Source: Cercospora beticola (lineage: Eukaryota > Ascomycota > Dothideomycetes > Mycosphaerellales > Mycosphaerellaceae). Taken from it: a DNA stretch of 64,000 nt. The stretch lies in assembly GCF_033473495.1 (NCBI RefSeq), contig NC_088938.1:2666001-2730000 (forward strand). The letters run 5' to 3'. Position numbers and translations under genes: made by a program. Below, one piece after another: positions 21,310-32,522 of the stretch; positions within the stretch are counted from its first letter, which is position 1, and every line of letters starts with the position of its first letter. The notes beneath the pieces were generated by a model. The model worked only from the letters and a program-made list of their open reading frames with translations, was not told the DNA's origin and did not search any database.

Positions 21310-23181
21310 TTATTGCTCGCCAGGCTGTGCAGCCTGCCGTTGCTGGAATTCTTGACCTGCCAACCCTTCTGCTGCTCCTGCCGGCGAGACACCTGCTGCT
21401 GCTTCTTGAGGCTGTCCTTCGAATGGAAACGCTCCTTCTTGAGGAACTTGTTCGGCGACAGGCTCGGATTCGGGGACCACTCCGTCTTGCGACGGAGGAG
21501 GGTCAGGCGGGCGTGGTTTCGGAATAAGCGGCTCGTGTTTCTGTATCTTTGTCGGATGATAAGCCTCATCGTCGCCTGGCTGAAACAGGACTTCTTCAGT
21601 AGCCTTGCAAAGCCGCCTCCAGCTTAGCCAGCCGCGTCGGTCAGTCCATGCACCTCCTTTGCCGCCGTCGACAATCTCCTCTGCGTCCTCCACAGGCTCA
21701 GCATTATACCAGAGCAGGTTCGCAATCGGCTCCTTCGAAATGAGCCTCTCATCAAGACTATGTGTCGCGACCCTCAGCTCAGCTGCTTTCTTTTGGAACC
21801 ACATCCTGCGCCACCAATACTTGCGGAAGAACTTCTCTGCTGGGTTTCCAGTGACGTGCAGTAGTACAGGATGCTGGTGTGTCAAAACATTATAGCCAAG
21901 TTCGACGCTTTCCCAGCCGGCCGGTGTTGAATTTATGTTGTTCAAGCCAGCGTCCAGAGATTCAAATGGTGGTCGGGAAGCCAGAATATCCTCACTGATG
22001 TTGATGTCCCACGGGTTCACTGGGTCGTGATGTGCATCCGCTGGAGGAGACCAAGAATCTGTCTGTCGTGTCCACGCAAGCTGACCTTTCCAAAACGCCA
22101 GAGTCTGGAACATCGTGGAATCGTAGTCTATGCCGATATGGTATTCTGTCCGTCTACCGAAAGTTATGGGCTCTGTACGGATTAATGTGTTGTTGTTCGG
22201 GTCCTCATGATCGTAGTACACCCTATTCTTTGCCACTTCCAGTAAATCTGGCCTGTTAAGCAGACGTTGGTATTCCTGGTCTCCAAAGAGGTTGGCAAAG
22301 TAGAATTGATCAGAGTCTGTCACATGGTTGAAGTGGATTGCCTCCAGTGTGGCATTGAAAATGTTCACGAGGTCTTTGACAGTGCCCAAAATTGTACCGC
22401 TATTGAGCCATTTGGGAGGATTCTTGTCGCGGTTTTCCCGATCGTACACTGGGCCAAATGCTGAGTAGGACATTGTACTTTCTGGCACAGCCCAGCAGGC
22501 AGGACGGCTGAAGTCTACAGGCCAACACAGCTTGTCTGGCCCAAATACGACACTTTGGTACATCTCCTGCTCGACAAAGATTTGTTCTCCATAGCGCTCA
22601 ATCGTTCTCGCATTTGCAGCTGCATTGATGGCGAAGAATCTCTTGAGAAGGACGTCTGGCCGTAGTTGAAACCAGATATCGTAGCCGTCTATGATCAGAA
22701 CTAGATCCTCCTGGTACTCATCCGAGGCTTCGAGTTTCTCAAGATAGCGGAGGATGCCTTCCACTTTCGCGAGGTGCTGGACATATCCATCAGTAGCTTC
22801 GTGATCGCCATAGTTGATAAGCACCGGTGTTGGGTAGCCCAAGATCTGCGCCGAAAGCAGCAATTTGCATAGTTCTGAGTTGGTGCTGGTGGCCGGTATG
22901 AGGAGGTGCAGACGGCCTTTGCCGATCGGAAGCTGTTGATCGAGCTGGTAATTTGGTGCTGTCGTATCGTCAAGGGCAGCTAGAGGCGATGAGGAGCCTG
23001 AGAAGCCGTTGTGGTAGAAATAGCTCAGGCGGAAGCCTCGTATCCAGAGCCATGCGACCAAAAATGCAACGATCGTAGTGGCTACGACTTTCGCAACCTT
23101 TGATGAAAGTATCCGCCAAATTTGCTGGCGGTTTCCTGTGCTCCCGTATCCGGTAAAGCCACGTAACTTTGAAAAAATCAT
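21310..23181 (-). CDS. PLOD-GT-like membrane glycosyltransferase, paralogue 3
   Basis: A single-exon gene of 623 residues starts at ATG 23181 (MIFSKLRGFTGYGSTG). The open frame continues upstream to 23553, but that part reads as 5' untranslated sequence. A transmembrane helix (VVATTIVAFLVAWLWIRG) lies near residue 30. The lumenal region begins GRLHLLIPATSTNSELCK and has D165-G-Y-D168 with IWFQL, WLNSGTILG, TDSDQFYF and HIGIDYD. The His-His-Asn motif of the other two copies is replaced by LLHVTGN. The C-terminal 60 residues are Pro/Glu/Gln-rich. Lack of introns and the altered motif make it the most diverged of the three. Confidence 0.85.
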   Translation of the reverse strand: MIFSKLRGFTGYGSTGNRQQIWRILSSKVAKVVATTIVAFLVAWLWIRGFRLSYFYHNGFSGSSSPLAALDDTTAPNYQLDQQLPIGKGRLHLLIPATSTNSELCKLLLSAQILGYPTPVLINYGDHEATDGYVQHLAKVEGILRYLEKLEASDEYQEDLVLIIDGYDIWFQLRPDVLLKRFFAINAAANARTIERYGEQIFVEQEMYQSVVFGPDKLCWPVDFSRPACWAVPESTMSYSAFGPVYDRENRDKNPPKWLNSGTILGTVKDLVNIFNATLEAIHFNHVTDSDQFYFANLFGDQEYQRLLNRPDLLEVAKNRVYYDHEDPNNNTLIRTEPITFGRRTEYHIGIDYDSTMFQTLAFWKGQLAWTRQTDSWSPPADAHHDPVNPWDINISEDILASRPPFESLDAGLNNINSTPAGWESVELGYNVLTHQHPVLLHVTGNPAEKFFRKYWWRRMWFQKKAAELRVATHSLDERLISKEPIANLLWYNAEPVEDAEEIVDGGKGGAWTDRRGWLSWRRLCKATEEVLFQPGDDEAYHPTKIQKHEPLIPKPRPPDPPPSQDGVVPESEPVAEQVPQEGAFPFEGQPQEAAAGVSPAGAAEGLAGQEFQQRQAAQPGEQ

Positions 23182-24669
23182 CAGCGCGACAGGTCGCCAG
23201 TCCGCTGTGTGAGGGAGTGTCGTGGAAGAAGTTGCATTTCCTGGAGTGACGCCGTGTCTGTGGTCCGCGGCGCGAAGTGCGTCCAAGCAAAAGACAGCCC
23301 GTCTTTCCAGCAAAACGGATCCGGCCAAGGAGACGGCAGCTAGCGAGTGCTGAGATGCCACAAGAAGTTCCTTGTCGTGTGTGGCGGCGCGAAGCTCTGC
23401 CCTACGAGTGCCCCCGACGCGCGGTCTGCCACAACCAGTGCCACCTTTGCATTCTCCTTGAGCCCCTTGCTGGTGCTTCTCTCCTCGCTTGCTTTTCTGC
23501 GTAGCCACAGCGGTGGATAGATGTGCTCGGCTGGAAGAGGCCGCGGAGCCCACAAGCTATGCAAATTTAGACATTGCACAATCTCGCAATGCGATTTGGC
23601 CTTAGCGCTCACCGGGCCGAAGCGGAGCAGAAGTCGTGGTCGGGCGGACCGGCTATCTGCTATCTGTCATCAGTCATCAGATCCTTCGCTTCCCTCTCCT
23701 GATTACTACTTCACAGTTACCCTCATCATCGCTTTGCTGGCAATACTCTCACCGCGAACACAGTTCTCCGGCTCAAGTCCTTGTCAATGCCTCGCTCCCG
23801 CTCGGTGCTGCTATTTCGTGACGATGAGAGCTTCGATAATTCAAGCACACCGAGCAAGATTGTCCTACGGCTCATCAGGAGGACAGCATGTGCTGTAGCT
23901 CTACGAAAGTAACACGCGTGCATGTTATGAGCTCTGTGCACGAGCTGATGACGCACTGGGCGCTGCTTTAGGCGTATGCCAGAACCGCAACAATAATGCG
24001 AAAATCTATTCACACCGCCGTTCAGACCAAACGTTATATAATCTCCAGCGCAGCAGATGCAGACTAAATGGGACAATGCAGCTCCCGAGTTCTCGCCAAT
24101 GTGGTGCCCTGCTTCCGTGGAACTATTGTCTATGCTGCTAAGGTCATGTAGTTGGCCTCGTCACTTCAGTTGATGCCATGTTCATCAGAACGATTGCCGT
24201 TTCCATCACCAATAGATCAGCACAATCTGGCCACGCAAGAGCGCCATTCGGCAGACTCGGGGTCTGCCGCACGTGGCTATGACTGGAGAGAACGTGGCAA
24301 GTGGGAAGGTAGAGCATCATCAAGAGCTGTGAGAGCACAGCAGAGACTCCGCATGCAGCCCTCACCATAACCTCGGGCGATCATCACTCTTGGCCTTGGC
24401 ATTAAGCCTCCTACTCATTTTTACCGGGCTCAGCCAACAACTAGCAGAGCCGCAGCGAGATGCTATTCGACAGCAACCTCGTGCTACCCGCGTTGGCAGT
24501 ACGGAACAAGCAAGAGATGGACAAGATCATCCTCCGCATGGCAGCATGCAGCTGTGCTTCGCCTAAATCTCTCGGCCACGCTGACATGCCGCTCCCTCAA
24601 TAGCCATCTAACGTCTCTCTTGTTTCCTGTTCCCCAATTTCCCATCCCTTCGCACTTTGTTCACGAAAA
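23182..24669. promoter_or_regulatory. Shared upstream region of divergent genes, 1.5 kb
   Basis: It separates the glycosyltransferase at 23181 (minus) from the permease at 24670 (plus), so both promoters should lie here. TTATATAA occurs at about 24033. No other regulatory site can be named and no gene is supported. Confidence 0.4.
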
Positions 24670-26310
24670 ATGGACAAATCGAAGGAATTGTCAGATGGCT
24701 ACCATGCCGAGATTCAGTCCGAGGATATTGTGGTTGCTCAGCAAGACGAAGGATGGGAAGACCCACGAGTGAAGAAAATCAAGCGGAAAGTGGACATCAG
24801 ACTGTCCGCTATGCTGGCCTTGATGTATATCGTCAACCAGATTGATCGAAATAATCTGCCGAACGCGTGCGTAAACACTGTTCGGTTTGCAGCAAGACCT
24901 GCTAAAAAGTTTCCAGTGTCATTGCCGGAATGGACGACGATCTCAACCTCATTGGCAACCGGTATCAGGTCATAGTGTTGGTCTTCTTCCCTACCTATGT
25001 TCTCTTCAACTTCGTGGCTACAGTTTTAGCACGCAAGCTCGGTCCCCGGCCATTCCTCGCCGGTATCACGTTGGCCTTTGGTCTGGTTGTCGTTGGCTTT
25101 GGCCTGGTGGAAACCTGGACGCCTCTGATTGCCTTGCGTGTGCTCCTCGGAATGTTCGAGAGTTGCTTTTTCCCATCTGCCATATTTCTGGTAGCCATGT
25201 GGTATACTAGGAGAGAGGTTGCGAAGCGTAATGCATTCTTTTATCTGGTTGGCAACAGCGTCGGTGGTTTCGGCGGCGTGCTAGCCTATGGATTGCAACA
25301 AATGGTATGCGTTCGGCATCGCTTCCTCTTGCACAAAGCTGACTTCAGTCCAGGATGGAGTTGCAGGGCGTCCGGGCTGGCAGTGGATCTTCATATGGTC
25401 AGTCGATATCACCATTGCCCAAGGCTCACATTCTAATTCCAGACAGGGAAGGAATCGTGACGGTCATCATAGCCGGTCTCGGCTATCTGTTTCTGATCGA
25501 CTTTCCTGAAGAAGCTTACAGAACGAAATGGTTCCTCAAGGAAGACGAAATCAAGATCATGATTGACAGGGTTGAGCGCGACAGAGCAGATGCCCACGTC
25601 ACGCCTTTCAACCTCAAGCACTACCTCTCGCAAGCCAAAGACTGGAAAATCTGGTTGTTCGGGATCAATTTCGGGATGTCTGGTGCGGTGACTTATGCCG
25701 TCAGCTACTTTCTCCCGATCATCCTCAGAGATTCCTTGGGGTTCAGTGTCGTGCAGTCGCAATGCCTGACTGCTCCAGTATGACCCCCATGAAATGTTCG
25801 TCCGAATTCTGCTGACGTATTCCGCAGTGCTACGCCTTCTCATTTCTTCTTGGCTTCGCAACAAGCTGGGTTTCAGACAAGTACAACATCCGTGGCCACG
25901 TGCTCATCTTCAACGCTCTCCTCGAGATCATCGGCGTAGCAGTCCTCGGATATGCTGAGCAGCCATACGTCCGCTATTTTGGCGCGTTTCTGATCACTGC
26001 CGGCTGCAACTCCAACGTCCCAGCAAGTATGACATACCAGGCCAACAACGTGGTCGGCCAGTGGAAGAGAGCTTTCACCTCTGCGACGATCGTAGCCTGG
26101 GGCGGCATCGGTGGCGTGATAGGCACCGTGGCCTTTCGCTCACAAGACAGCCCAACTTACAGACCTGGCTTGTATACGTGCTTCACATGCGCGAGTGTGA
26201 CGATTTTGAGCGTCGCTACTACGAGTGTATACATGTGGCACAAGAATCGACAGCAGGCGAAGGGCTTGATCATCATTGAAGGAGTACCGGGATTCAGGTA
26301 TACTCTGTGA
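24670..26310 (+). CDS. MFS permease, anion:cation symporter type
   Basis: Five exons (24670-24866, 24917-25304, 25354-25397, 25447-25777, 25828-26310) join in phase to 480 residues. The N-terminal cytosolic stretch ends in DPRVKKIKRKVDIRLSAMLA. Next come LMYIVNQIDRNNLPNA (TM1 and loop), the loop-2/3 region with ARKLGPRPF, and RVLLGMFESCFFPSAIFLVA followed by MWYTRREVAKRN. GRPGWQWIFIWEGIVTV is a strong signature of the fungal anion:cation symporter group (Dal5/Tna1-like: allantoate, nicotinate, vitamin or organic acid uptake). At least ten hydrophobic helices can be counted. The exact substrate is unknown. The cis-CaaD-like tautomerase that follows on the same strand suggests uptake of a small acid for catabolism. 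Confidence 0.9.
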
Positions 26311-26831
26311 GCATAACATACAGTAAAAATAGACTCTATGGAGCTGTAGATCTGCGAACCTTATACGAATATTTGAAGCTTTACGATACCTTCAATGTTG
26401 AGCGCACATAGTGCTGACAAGAGCTAGCTCTCCAAAAGTCCGGATGCTCGGACAAGCTTCATGGAATATGCTTATGCGCTACTGCACTGCACCATCACCC
26501 ATGAATCTACACTCCCTCCTTCCTACCCAAGCTGTCGTAACAAACTCTCATGCTCCTCATCATCTTCCCTGTTACCTTCTGAGCTTCCAACCTCGGACAA
26601 CAGCTCGATTACTATTCACGTACGTGAATGCAGTATGTATTCGCAACCGTAGACGGCAGTTCCTGCCAACTTCTTTCTTGCGCAATTTTCCAAGACCTTA
26701 TCAATCTGACGCTTTCTTCATCACAGAACGAGCAATCTCTCCACTACGGCTGAAGCGTGAATACAATTATCGATTCCGTTGATCTGCTAAACTCTAAACA
26801 CATCTGCTCTTGCCATTGAAACCAGGAAAGG
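26311..26831. promoter_or_regulatory. Upstream region of the tautomerase gene
   Basis: These 521 bases lie between two same-strand genes. They hold the 3' end of the permease transcript and the promoter of the next gene. An open frame at 26411-26782 is unsupported. Confidence 0.35.
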
Positions 26832-27419
26832 ATGCCGTTCTACGAAGTCCGCCACGTCACTCCACTCTCTCAAGCCCAACAGGACTCACTGGCAGAGGCT
26901 CTGACTACGATTCACTCAACAAAATTCACCACGCCACGCCTGTTCGTGAATGTGGGATTTGTAGACCAGAGTAAGATCAATACATACGTAGCCGGAAAGC
27001 CAAGAAAGGGAAACTCCATCTCGGCAAACGTGCGTGTAGGACCAAGCAGGACTCAGAAAGACTGGGACCAACTATGTGAGGAGGTCGTGGCCGCTTGGGA
27101 GAAGATTGTACCAGAGGCAGAGTTGAGGTGAGTCGAGCCATTGTATTTCTAAGACTGGTGCAGTGGGTTTCATGCAAACGTTAGAACACGAATGCTGACC
27201 ACTATCCTCCGATTCTGTAGAGGAGTCTTCATCCTTGGTTCATTGACTGCGGGCTGGGAAGCTGGCTTCACACTGCCACCTGCAGGACAAGATGTGCAGT
27301 GGTTGAAAGACAACTGGCAAGCATTCGAAGAGAAGGCAAAGGCAGGTGACGAGGATTTTGCCGATATGTTGGTCGAGATCAAGCAGAGAGGGGTGCTGGA
27401 GCAGACGAATGGTAAATGA
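26832..27419 (+). CDS. cis-CaaD-like tautomerase superfamily protein
   Basis: Two exons (26832-27127 and 27221-27419) give 164 residues. The protein starts Met-Pro (MPFYEVRHVTPLSQ), so Pro becomes residue 1 after Met removal, which is the catalytic base/acid of the tautomerase superfamily. Length and the layout PRLFVNVGFVD, KGNSISANVRVGPSR and a C-terminal helix fit the fungal cis-3-chloroacrylic acid dehalogenase-like group. A His near mature residue 27 and two Arg near 67 and 72 lie about where that family has active-site residues. The family reaction is hydration or tautomerisation of an unsaturated acid. The natural substrate here is unknown. The gene is next to a small-acid-type permease. 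Confidence 0.85.
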
Positions 27420-27813
27420 GGTACGGATGTTCGGCGCGGGCTGAAGTCTCTGTGACCACAAGTTTGATCAATGATCTCCTCGCACTAGTTGCCATATTCT
27501 GCAAGAACTTGCGCGTTTTGATGCTTTCCTCTGCTCCGTCACGGTCCACCGTATTCGCCAATATCCAGTGACGACTGGGTCACCCTGCATGCGCGTTCTG
27601 ACACGGACACATGTTGAACACGCCGGCTTCTCGTCCAAGCTCGGTCCGGTTTGGCTTCCACTCGAAACACGTGTCAAAAAGTATGCCTCTCCCACAACGA
27701 GAGGAGATCCTCCAGTTCTCAGCTTCAAGTCCGGATACTGCTTCGCCGCAAAGACCCGTTCGGGGTAATAGCTCCTGCTGATCGGGCACTGGAGCAGCTT
27801 CACAATGCGCACC
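27420..27813. other. Convergent intergenic region, 394 bp
   Basis: It lies between the 3' ends of the tautomerase gene (plus) and the F-box-like gene (minus). It presumably contains both polyadenylation regions. Nothing else was seen. Confidence 0.4.
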
Positions 27814-28785
27814 TCAGTCATCCATCCACCTTGCGTTCGTAGTAGCAAGCACCACTCTCTGATCTTCCAATAGCTTCTTCACTTCTTCCCAGGGCCTATC
27901 CGCAAGACACCTTACCATATTGTTCATCGACGAAATCACAATTCGCACTGTGCTATGCCGGCCCGAAGCCCATCGCTCAGCAGGCGTGAGCTTCCTAGGA
28001 GGGACAAGTCCACTGTGCACGAACTTCATCCACTGCAGTAAGTTGGCCCAGTTCGGTTCGCGGTCACCATAACGTAGATAGCACTCGACGTATTCCTTCG
28101 CTGGCTTGGCGCTGTGGGTCTCCAGGCCCAGGTCTCGTAGTTTGCGCGTGAATCTTGCCAAGAGAGCGGAGTCGTAGGAGTTCATGTCGATGCGGAAGGA
28201 GTTTTCGTAGTAGTATATCTTGAGAGCTTCATTTCGGATCTTCTTACATCTGTCAAGTACCGGTTAATGTTGGGGAGCTTCCATGGACTCGCGCAGTGAA
28301 GATGGGACTTACGTCTGCAGCAGCGCCGGCCGCTCGTGGCCAAACTCTGTGACAATGATGCGATCTTCTTCTCCCGCTGTGTGCAACACGAGCCGATAGA
28401 TGCGGTTTCTCAACTCTGCTGGAAGTTGCAAGAGGCGCGAGGGTGTCGGCAAGACATGTGCCGTTTGAGGCTTTGCGCCCAATTCCGTCTTGCTTGTCGG
28501 TGCTCGTGGCAGCTCCACTGACGCGCCATTACTGCTCGCGACCAGCATATTGTGTGTGATCGGCACTATTCGCGTCATGTCAGCCATGTTTCTGAGTGTC
28601 GTGTTTGCTATAGAAGCGTTCGTGGATGTGGATGTTGAGTCAAGCGCCAGCCGAGCTTCCAGCTCCGAGGTGGGCTGCAGCTCAGCTGATCTGGTTTCAG
28701 GCGACTGCCATTCACACTTCACTTTCGTGTGCACCATGCATAATACTTGTTTGCATATATGATCAACCATATTGCCAATCAGCAC
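27814..28785 (-). CDS. F-box/2EXR-like protein of the fungal hypothetical family
   Basis: Two exons (28785-28313 and 28249-27814) are separated by a 63-base intron (GTAAGT...CAG) and give up to 302 residues. The first ATG of the frame (28785) is used; starts at 28767 or 28734 (MVHTKVKC) are equally possible. The core LLQLPAELRNRIYRLVL, then ERPALLQTCKKIRNEALKIY with YYENSFRID, is the hallmark of a very large dothideomycete family with an F-box-like N-terminal fold. Such proteins may be substrate adaptors, but their roles are mostly unknown. The N-terminal 110 residues are Ser/Thr-rich and probably disordered. The stop of the desaturase gene lies 12 bases upstream, so the promoter of this gene must lie within or beyond its neighbour, unless a later start is used. 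Confidence 0.7.
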
Positions 28786-28797
28786 TTACAATGCTGT

Positions 28798-30010
28798 TTA
28801 TCTTGTAATCTCTATAGGTAGTCTGTGGCTTTCGTCTTGCGTCTCTACACCTCCGACCTTGCGACCGCCCTCCTTCCTCTTGACTCGGCACCACAGTCCA
28901 ACCTCCTTGTCCATAATGAACTGCCAAATCACCCCGGACCAACTGTAGTGGCAAGGCAGATCTGAGTAAAACTCATTTGCGATCCTGTTGAGCTTCCATA
29001 GTCTGGTCCACGGAATGGCAGGAAAGTCATGGTGCTCGTTGTGCAGACCGACATTGTAAGTCACCAGGTTCAGGATTCCGTAGTACGAATAGGTCTCTGC
29101 TGGTGGTGGCGCCAGTTTTGCGGCCTCTGAAGACTTTGCCTCTTGCGATCTCTGGTGTTGCGAGAAAACATAGTGCTCCGCAATGAAGTGTCCTGCGCAT
29201 GGGTGCAGGGACCCTGCCAGGAAAGAGCTCATGATGAAGTATCCCAAGGCCTTCCCTCCAAAGTTCTGCACGATCAGATAGTCGAACAGCAACTGCGCTG
29301 CGATGTTCAGTGCATGTATCTTCGTCAGTGGTAGATTGTACACCATCATGGGTCGTAGGGCGTAGAAGAGGATCTGAAACGTCGCAAAGAATGCCTTGCC
29401 TGCAACAGAGTCCAGGAACCAGGCTTCCAGCGCAGTAGGCAGATCCGTATCCAGTCCGTCGACGCCGAGTGACTTGTGGTGAGTCAAGTGGTAAGGCCTA
29501 AAGGAGGCCGAGTATGGGATACCAATTGGCAGATTGGCAACAATTGCAAACAGCCTGTTGGCAAGCGGAGACTTGAAGGCCAGGTTATGGGAGATCTCGT
29601 GTATCGCTAGGAACAGATTCTGGTTGGCCGTAGCGCCAATCACGTATGCTGTAAGCAGAAACGGCCATGACAGCACTGGACTGTCTCTGAGCGCATATGC
29701 ACAGGCGATTTGAAGACCAACCACTGCAAGGACAAGCGGAATGGTCAATGGCTCAGGTCCGCAGAGTTTCAGAACCTGTCCTTTGTCAGCGTATGAGCTG
29801 TCAACTGGATCGCGTCGTACGCACCTCCGGATGCGCCTTTATTATTGCCTGCCTCCTCGTTCTGTGCGGCTCTTCTGTGTATGTCCAAAAGAAGTCATCC
29901 TGGGCTTCTCCAATGCGTGAGACCGAGGCCTGCTCTTTCTCGGATTGGTGGCGTGTGCGGTGAGTCGACTGTGATTTCGAGCCGGTTGCGGTAGTGACTG
30001 AGGATGACAT
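28798..30010 (-). CDS. Sphingolipid delta(4)-desaturase
   Basis: Two exons (30010-29825 and 29775-28798) are joined by a 49-base intron and give 387 residues. It should introduce the 4,5-trans double bond into dihydroceramide in the ER membrane, leading to glucosylceramide. The N-terminal block (DDFFWTYTEEPHRTRRQAII, then KAHPEVLKLCGPEP) is the DES/DEGS lipid-desaturase N-domain. The three iron-binding His boxes are HEISH (121-125), HLTHH (158-162) and HNEHH (307-311). Hydrophobic segments fit four membrane passes. The length is as usual for fungal DES1. The intron falls right after HPE. The final 30 residues are basic and charged. No defects were seen. Confidence 0.93.
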
Positions 30011-32105
30011 CTCGGCGGCGGATGATGTCTCGGTCGCAGGGAAATGGACGGTGAAGCACAGAGCGTGCGAAGCAATGCTCACCATCAAGCCCAATATTCC
30101 AGAAGGCGGTCCCTGGATTCATCGCCCCACTAGGGGTCGCGCCAAGACGCTAGCGCACGCGAGCTGCAGCCACTTCACGTCCCGTTTGCTGCCTTCACTT
30201 CAGATTCGTTCTCACCTCCACTTTCACCAAAGCTTCATATACCATTATGAAGAGCTCTTGTATTTCGAACTTCATGTCAGGCGTGTTCGTCGGACTCCCT
30301 CGCGCTGAGCATACAGCTCATGTTGGCATTTTGCCTGCATGCTGAAGAGCGCGAATTCAAACACTCAGTAGAGCTCTCATTGAGTACTACGATCATCGCA
30401 ATCATGGGGCGGGAGTCCAGCCAGCCAGTGCAAAGGATCAGCGCTGATGACGTGCAATGTACTCAGCAGCATAGCGCTGTCTGAATGCCGATTCTCACGA
30501 CCAAGGATGGCCGATGAAAAGGAGTGAAGACAACGCGAATACGGCACAAGCTCTCGACCAGATGGTGTGAAGCTCGGCGAGCATTCAAAAAACAACAAGC
30601 CTGCAAGGTATGACGAGTCACTCCAAGTCATGCCAATCTGCAGACCATCACTTGTGATTGCATTGCTGGCTTGTTGATTCGAGGTGTTTGCAAATCCCAC
30701 GACCGCAACCTCTCTGCATAATATCCGCTGGTCTTGTGATGCATCAAATCTTCGGGCCAGCCCGGCTACGATCGAAAACCAACGAAGTCATTCGCCAGCA
30801 CAGAGCCCCTTTTCCGACCATGTGGGCGCAGCATAGGAGATACAGCTGCGAATTCTCTTCTGGGTAGCCTTGTTGGGGGCCCAAGTCGGGCGGATCCTTG
30901 GACGATATGCATGATCAGGTTTCTCGAGCAAAAGAGTGATCTCGGCGAAAGTCACGTCGTCGCAAAGGATGCACCCCATCAATGGTCGGTAGTGCGAGCG
31001 GAAAAAAAAGCAATTCATGTTGTGCGCCAGGCTTGGACGCGCGATGTCGAAGTCGAGCAGGAAGATCTGCAAAAAGATTTGCGAAAAGATTGGAAGGATT
31101 GGCGATGCCCGCAGTCGAACTCGAACCCCAAACCTCAACGGCAAAACAAAACAATAGCACGCGCGACCCGCGCTTCGAGTATGCAGCCCTTTCGGACGCC
31201 TCGGAATAACAAGATGCAAGGATTTCATGGCGGTAGAACTTGCGTTCTAAGCAGTCGCTGTGCATTACTTGTTGTGGTTGTCGACTTCACGGAGCTCTGG
31301 CTATTGAGTGATAGTGCCGCCGAACTTTCTGTTTATAAACGTCACCCATTAAGCTTCCCGCAGCAACACCGATCCCGCCGAGCCTCCACCGCCTCAGGAC
31401 TGTTCACTCCACCACCTCGCAGCTCTAGGTGTTCTGCAGCTGCGTCAGGCAATTCAGAGTGCAAGCGACGTCCAGGCAGTTGTAGGTCCAGAGCATTCAG
31501 GAGGTGCGATCAAATCCGCTTGCGCATGTTCCACACGCGTCTGGCCACCGAGGGCCGCTCGCGTTGTTCGCGGACTCGCGTGACCGTTTCGCATATTTCC
31601 ATGGCAGTCACGGTCGCTTCGATCCTTCGTCGAATGCTCGAATCGCCGACTGCGATGTGGTCGAGAATGCATTGCTGGGTCTGTTCAGGATCCGCTGCGC
31701 TTTGGTCGGGCGTACGTGATTACCACAGTGTTGATGGAAGTAGATGAGGGCCGCGGTGATTCTAGATTGAGATCCATTCGCAATGCTTGGCCGGCTGCCG
31801 AACAATGGCATCAATGACCTCCTGTTTGCTGGTACGTGCACGCACGGACTTGATCACCTGCTCGAGAAAATTCCTTCCCTATGCAGCTGCAAGACTCTCA
31901 TGATCGACGCCCCTGGAATACGACTCGCCGCGGACGCTATTCAACCCTATGCTTACAGTGACCACCGTCGCAAATCCAACTTCCTTCATGCCTAGCACCT
32001 CAGCCTGGCAGCCTACAATATCTCAGGTTTCGGGACCAAGAGAGACTCTCTGAGGGGATCTTGAGGGCACAACACAAAGCACAAAGCCAATTACGACAAC
32101 GTTAT
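30011..32105. other. Gene-poor stretch, 2.1 kb
   Basis: Open frames of up to 278 codons (30911-31747) on both strands lack domains or convincing composition. A TATA-like TTTATAAACG sits at about 31333 with no clear gene after it. A string near 31105-31130 resembles a tRNA T-arm but does not fold. The first part should contain the desaturase promoter. Confidence 0.45.
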
Positions 32106-32110
32106 CAATC

Positions 32111-32198
32111 AGCAAGACGAGTTGGCGGACAAAAGGTAATTAGCCGCACGCGCGCGACTGGTTGGCTTGAATCCGTTGTTCCAATATATCGTCCTGCT
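32111..32198 (-). repeat. Terminal direct repeat of the TRIM-like element (copy 1)
   Basis: This copy is the 3' LTR if the element is read on the minus strand. Its own ends are inverted relative to each other (AGCAAGACGA and TCGTCCTGCT, 9 of 10 matching). Confidence 0.8.
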
Positions 32199-32434
32199 AG
32201 TCCCCTCCTAAGAGACGACGCCCCCGTCGCTAGTACCTTGTTTCCCAATTTCTTGCTATCTTGCTGTCTTGCGGTCTTGCTAGCTATAAGGTAGCCACCC
32301 TAGTACTCGAGGCCAGCTTCGAACACGGTACCTTAGGAGAGGACACGAATTAGGGTATCCGAGATTGTATGCAACCTCAAGGTCGCGAAAGGTAGTACAG
32401 AAACTACTAGACCGACCGCCCCACCTTCGGCTCC

Positions 32435-32522
32435 AGCAAGACGAGTTGGCGGACAAAAGGTGATTAGCCGCACGCGCGCGACTGGTTAGCTTGAATCCGT
32501 TGTTCCAATATATCGTCCTGCT
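32435..32522 (-). repeat. Terminal direct repeat of the TRIM-like element (copy 2)
   Basis: It is almost identical to 32111-32198. In minus orientation it is the 5' LTR and contains TATATTGGAACAACGG near its start. Confidence 0.8.

Larger units (their letters stand above)
32111..32522 (-). mobile_element. TRIM-like miniature LTR retroelement, 412 bp
   Basis: Two 88-base direct repeats (32111-32198 and 32435-32522) enclose 236 bases. They differ at only two visible positions, both A/G. The outer ends are flanked by a perfect 5-base duplication CAATC (32106-32110 and 32523-32527). Read on the minus strand, the first repeat is followed at once by TGGAGCCGAAGGTGGGG, which can serve as a tRNA primer-binding site. 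The second repeat is preceded by the purine tract AGGAGGGGA. This order (LTR, PBS, short interior, polypurine tract, LTR) is that of a terminal-repeat retrotransposon in miniature. There is no coding capacity. The termini are AG...CT, not the usual TG...CA, which is the main reason for caution. Confidence 0.65.

Noticed and set aside
23182..23553. 124-codon N-terminal extension of paralogue 3
   Set aside because: The extension is Arg/Ala/Gly-rich and would place the membrane anchor far from the N-terminus, unlike the two paralogues.
31100..31135. tRNA-like T-arm string (GCAGTCGAACTCGAACC)
   Set aside because: Stems on either side of the TCGAA loop do not pair and no acceptor or anticodon arm can be folded.
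30911..31747. 278-codon plus-strand frame
   Set aside because: Arg/Ser-rich chance frame with competing frames of equal length on both strands; no domain.
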